Assembly: GCA_049647245.1 (NCBI GenBank)
Contig: JBARXH010000255.1
Location: forward strand, 1 to 14,572
Reading direction: 5' to 3'
DNA from: Litorimonas sp049647245
GTDB taxonomy: Bacteria > Pseudomonadota > Alphaproteobacteria > Caulobacterales > Maricaulaceae
DNA: 14,572 nucleotides
The notes beneath the pieces are model-generated. The model was not told the origin of the DNA and did no database searches. It saw only the letters and a list, made by a program, of their open reading frames with translations. Position 1 is the first letter of the stretch. Every line of letters starts with the position of its first letter. This document shows positions 13,496-14,572 of the stretch, piece by piece. A program made the translations under genes and the position numbers.

Positions 13496-14466
13496 GAAAG
13501 CGCCTCGTCTATGAAATCCGACAGCCTCGGCTCCATCTGGTCGTATTCCTTCAGGAAGGCGTCATGGCCGAAGAGGCTGGTGAAGGTGAAGAGTTCGCTG
13601 TCGCCGGCAAGCCGGTCGCGCAACTCCCGCATGTCGGGCAGCGGGGCGAGCTGGTCGGAAATGGCGGTCATGAGCAGGGCGGGCGTGGAGATAGCCTCCG
13701 GCTCCACCCGGTGGAGGTCGATGCTTTCCGACAGGGCGAGGAAGCGCTCGGCGTCCATGTGCGATGCGAACGCTTCGCCGCGGTTTTCCAGATAGTCGCA
13801 AATGTCGAAGCGCGCCGGGTCCGCGCCCGTTTCCCGCAGCGCGAACCGGTCCGCGAACTCCTTCGGCGTGCGGTAGGTCGTCATGGCCAGCTCGCGCGCG
13901 AGCTTCAGCCCGTCTTCGGGGCGGCCCGCATCCATCGCGAGGCGCACCACCCGGCGCTGGATGCCGCGCCAGCCCACGCCGATCGGATAGGGCTTGTGCG
14001 CCGCACCGATAATGCAGAGACGGCCCACAGCGTCCGGATAGTCGCGCGCAAAGGCCAGCGCGCACATGCCGCCATAGGAGCTGCCGACGATGGCGGCCGC
14101 CGGGCCGAGCCCGTGGCCGCCCAGAAGTGCCTTGAGCCGCCTCGCCTGGTCGGCCGTGGTAATCGTGTCGGGGCAGGCGGGTGCGCCGATGTTGGGGGCG
14201 AAGTCTAGGCCGAGTACGCGCACGCGCTCCAAGTCGATCGCCCCGCCCGGCCGCACCAGCCGCGACCACCAGCCCCGGCCCTTCGCCCCTTTTCCGGACT
14301 GCGGGCCGTCCGCCACGTGCCGCGTCGCGGAAATGCCGCCCAGCACGACGATCAACGGCGCGCCTTCCGGCCCGTAGAGCCGTCCACGCACCACGTCGCC
14401 GCGCATTTCGCAACCCCGCGACAGCGTCCAGTCGCCGAGATCGAACTCTATGTCGCGTGCGGACAC
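13492..14466 (-). CDS. metX: Homoserine O-acyltransferase, MetX family (acetyl- or succinyl-)
   Basis: Alpha/beta-hydrolase-fold acyltransferase activating homoserine for methionine synthesis. 324 residues, somewhat short for MetX. Catalytic triad: nucleophile S130 (VGSSYGGMCAL), D271 (AISDQLAP) and H301 in the hallmark FGHDAFLKE. LGGISATRH (42-50) supplies the oxyanion region. The GTG at 14464-14466 is chosen because GGAGA lies 6 bases upstream and the protein begins like its family; an ATG at 14479 is out of frame. Some MetX-family proteins, such as those of Xanthomonas, use succinyl-CoA, and a cystathionine gamma-synthase neighbour would suit that, but the acyl donor cannot be read here. 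Control by the SAM riboswitch upstream is expected. Confidence 0.9.
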   Translation of the reverse strand: MSARDIEFDLGDWTLSRGCEMRGDVVRGRLYGPEGAPLIVVLGGISATRHVADGPQSGKGAKGRGWWSRLVRPGGAIDLERVRVLGLDFAPNIGAPACPDTITTADQARRLKALLGGHGLGPAAAIVGSSYGGMCALAFARDYPDAVGRLCIIGAAHKPYPIGVGWRGIQRRVVRLAMDAGRPEDGLKLARELAMTTYRTPKEFADRFALRETGADPARFDICDYLENRGEAFASHMDAERFLALSESIDLHRVEPEAISTPALLMTAISDQLAPLPDMRELRDRLAGDSELFTFTSLFGHDAFLKEYDQMEPRLSDFIDEALS

Positions 14467-14486
14467 GGCAGGTCTCCATGTGTCCG
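14460..14486 (-). promoter_or_regulatory. Start-codon hairpin of metX
   Basis: CGGACAC (14486-14480) and GUGUCCG (14466-14460) are perfectly complementary over 7 bp. The GTG start codon is the first triplet of the 3' arm, and the GGAGA ribosome site lies in the 13-base loop. When formed, it should block initiation. In addition, UCUCC (14506-14502) can pair with GGAGA (14477-14473). Confidence 0.55.
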
Positions 14487-14533
14487 GTGGGGCAGTCGTG
14501 CGGAGAGGAAGGGGAGGCGGCCCTGCGCGGGCT

Positions 14534-14572
14534 GTCTCTCATCTTCCGGGTTTCCCCGCAGGACTTGGCACC
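14534..14572 (-). promoter_or_regulatory. SAM-I (S-box) riboswitch, 3' part, cut by window edge
   Basis: Reading the minus strand from the right edge, GGTGCCAAGTCCTGC is followed by GGGGAAACCC and then GGAAGATGAGAGA. This is the 3' half of the SAM-I aptamer: the conserved GGUGCCAA-UCC-UGC joining region, the P4 hairpin with a GAAA loop, and the GAUGAGAG 3' strand of P1. The 5' half (P1 5' strand, P2, most of P3) lies beyond the window. It stands 68 bases before metX, a classic S-box target. No T-run terminator follows, so control of translation is likely. Confidence 0.87.

Noticed and set aside
13562..14542. 326-codon minus-strand frame overlapping metX
   Set aside because: Different frame from the MetX motifs, arginine-rich with no domain; it starts inside the riboswitch.

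Overview
The window is one dense, single-direction block of amino-acid biosynthesis genes. All supported genes read on the minus strand, so transcription runs from high to low coordinates. GC is high, gaps are tiny, neighbouring genes often overlap by 4 bases (ATGA or GTGA), and the spacers carry palindromic repeats of a kind common in alphaproteobacterial genomes. This suggests an alphaproteobacterium, perhaps of the Maricaulales/Hyphomonadaceae sort. That placement is inference. The plan (SAM-I riboswitch, metX-metB, an ilv block with a single-ACT small subunit, then leuA and leuCDB) also recalls Xanthomonadales.

Right part (12368-14572): methionine module. The 3' half of a SAM-I (S-box) riboswitch enters from the right edge, followed by metX and metB, which overlap by 4 bases. 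The GTG start of metX lies in a perfect 7-bp stem, and its Shine-Dalgarno can pair with a pyrimidine tract next to the riboswitch, which points to control of translation.

Middle spacer (12025-12367): this stretch looks gene-free but holds what I read as a transcription attenuator for the branched-chain genes. It has a promoter-like pair, a 41-codon leader ORF that probably starts at or near the 5' end of the RNA and contains a run of Leu/Val/Ile codons, an antiterminator segment over the last codons of that ORF, and a strong intrinsic terminator just before ilvD.

Centre and left (1-12018): ilvD, ilvC, a 68-codon low-GC two-helix protein, the acetolactate synthase large subunit, a 123-codon two-helix protein, a short ACT-domain small subunit, leuA, leuC, an alpha/beta hydrolase with an Asp nucleophile, leuD, leuB and ilvA (cut by the left edge). 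Together these cover threonine to 2-oxobutyrate (ilvA), the common Ile/Val steps (ilvB, ilvC, ilvD) and the leucine branch (leuA, leuCD, leuB). Only the final transaminase (ilvE) is not seen. Two repeat-filled spacers, ilvM-leuA and leuA-leuC, are each crossed by a small open frame that links the stop of one gene to the start of the next.

The least ordinary features are the putative ilv attenuator, the riboswitch with its metX start hairpin, and three genes of unknown role lodged inside otherwise textbook operons.
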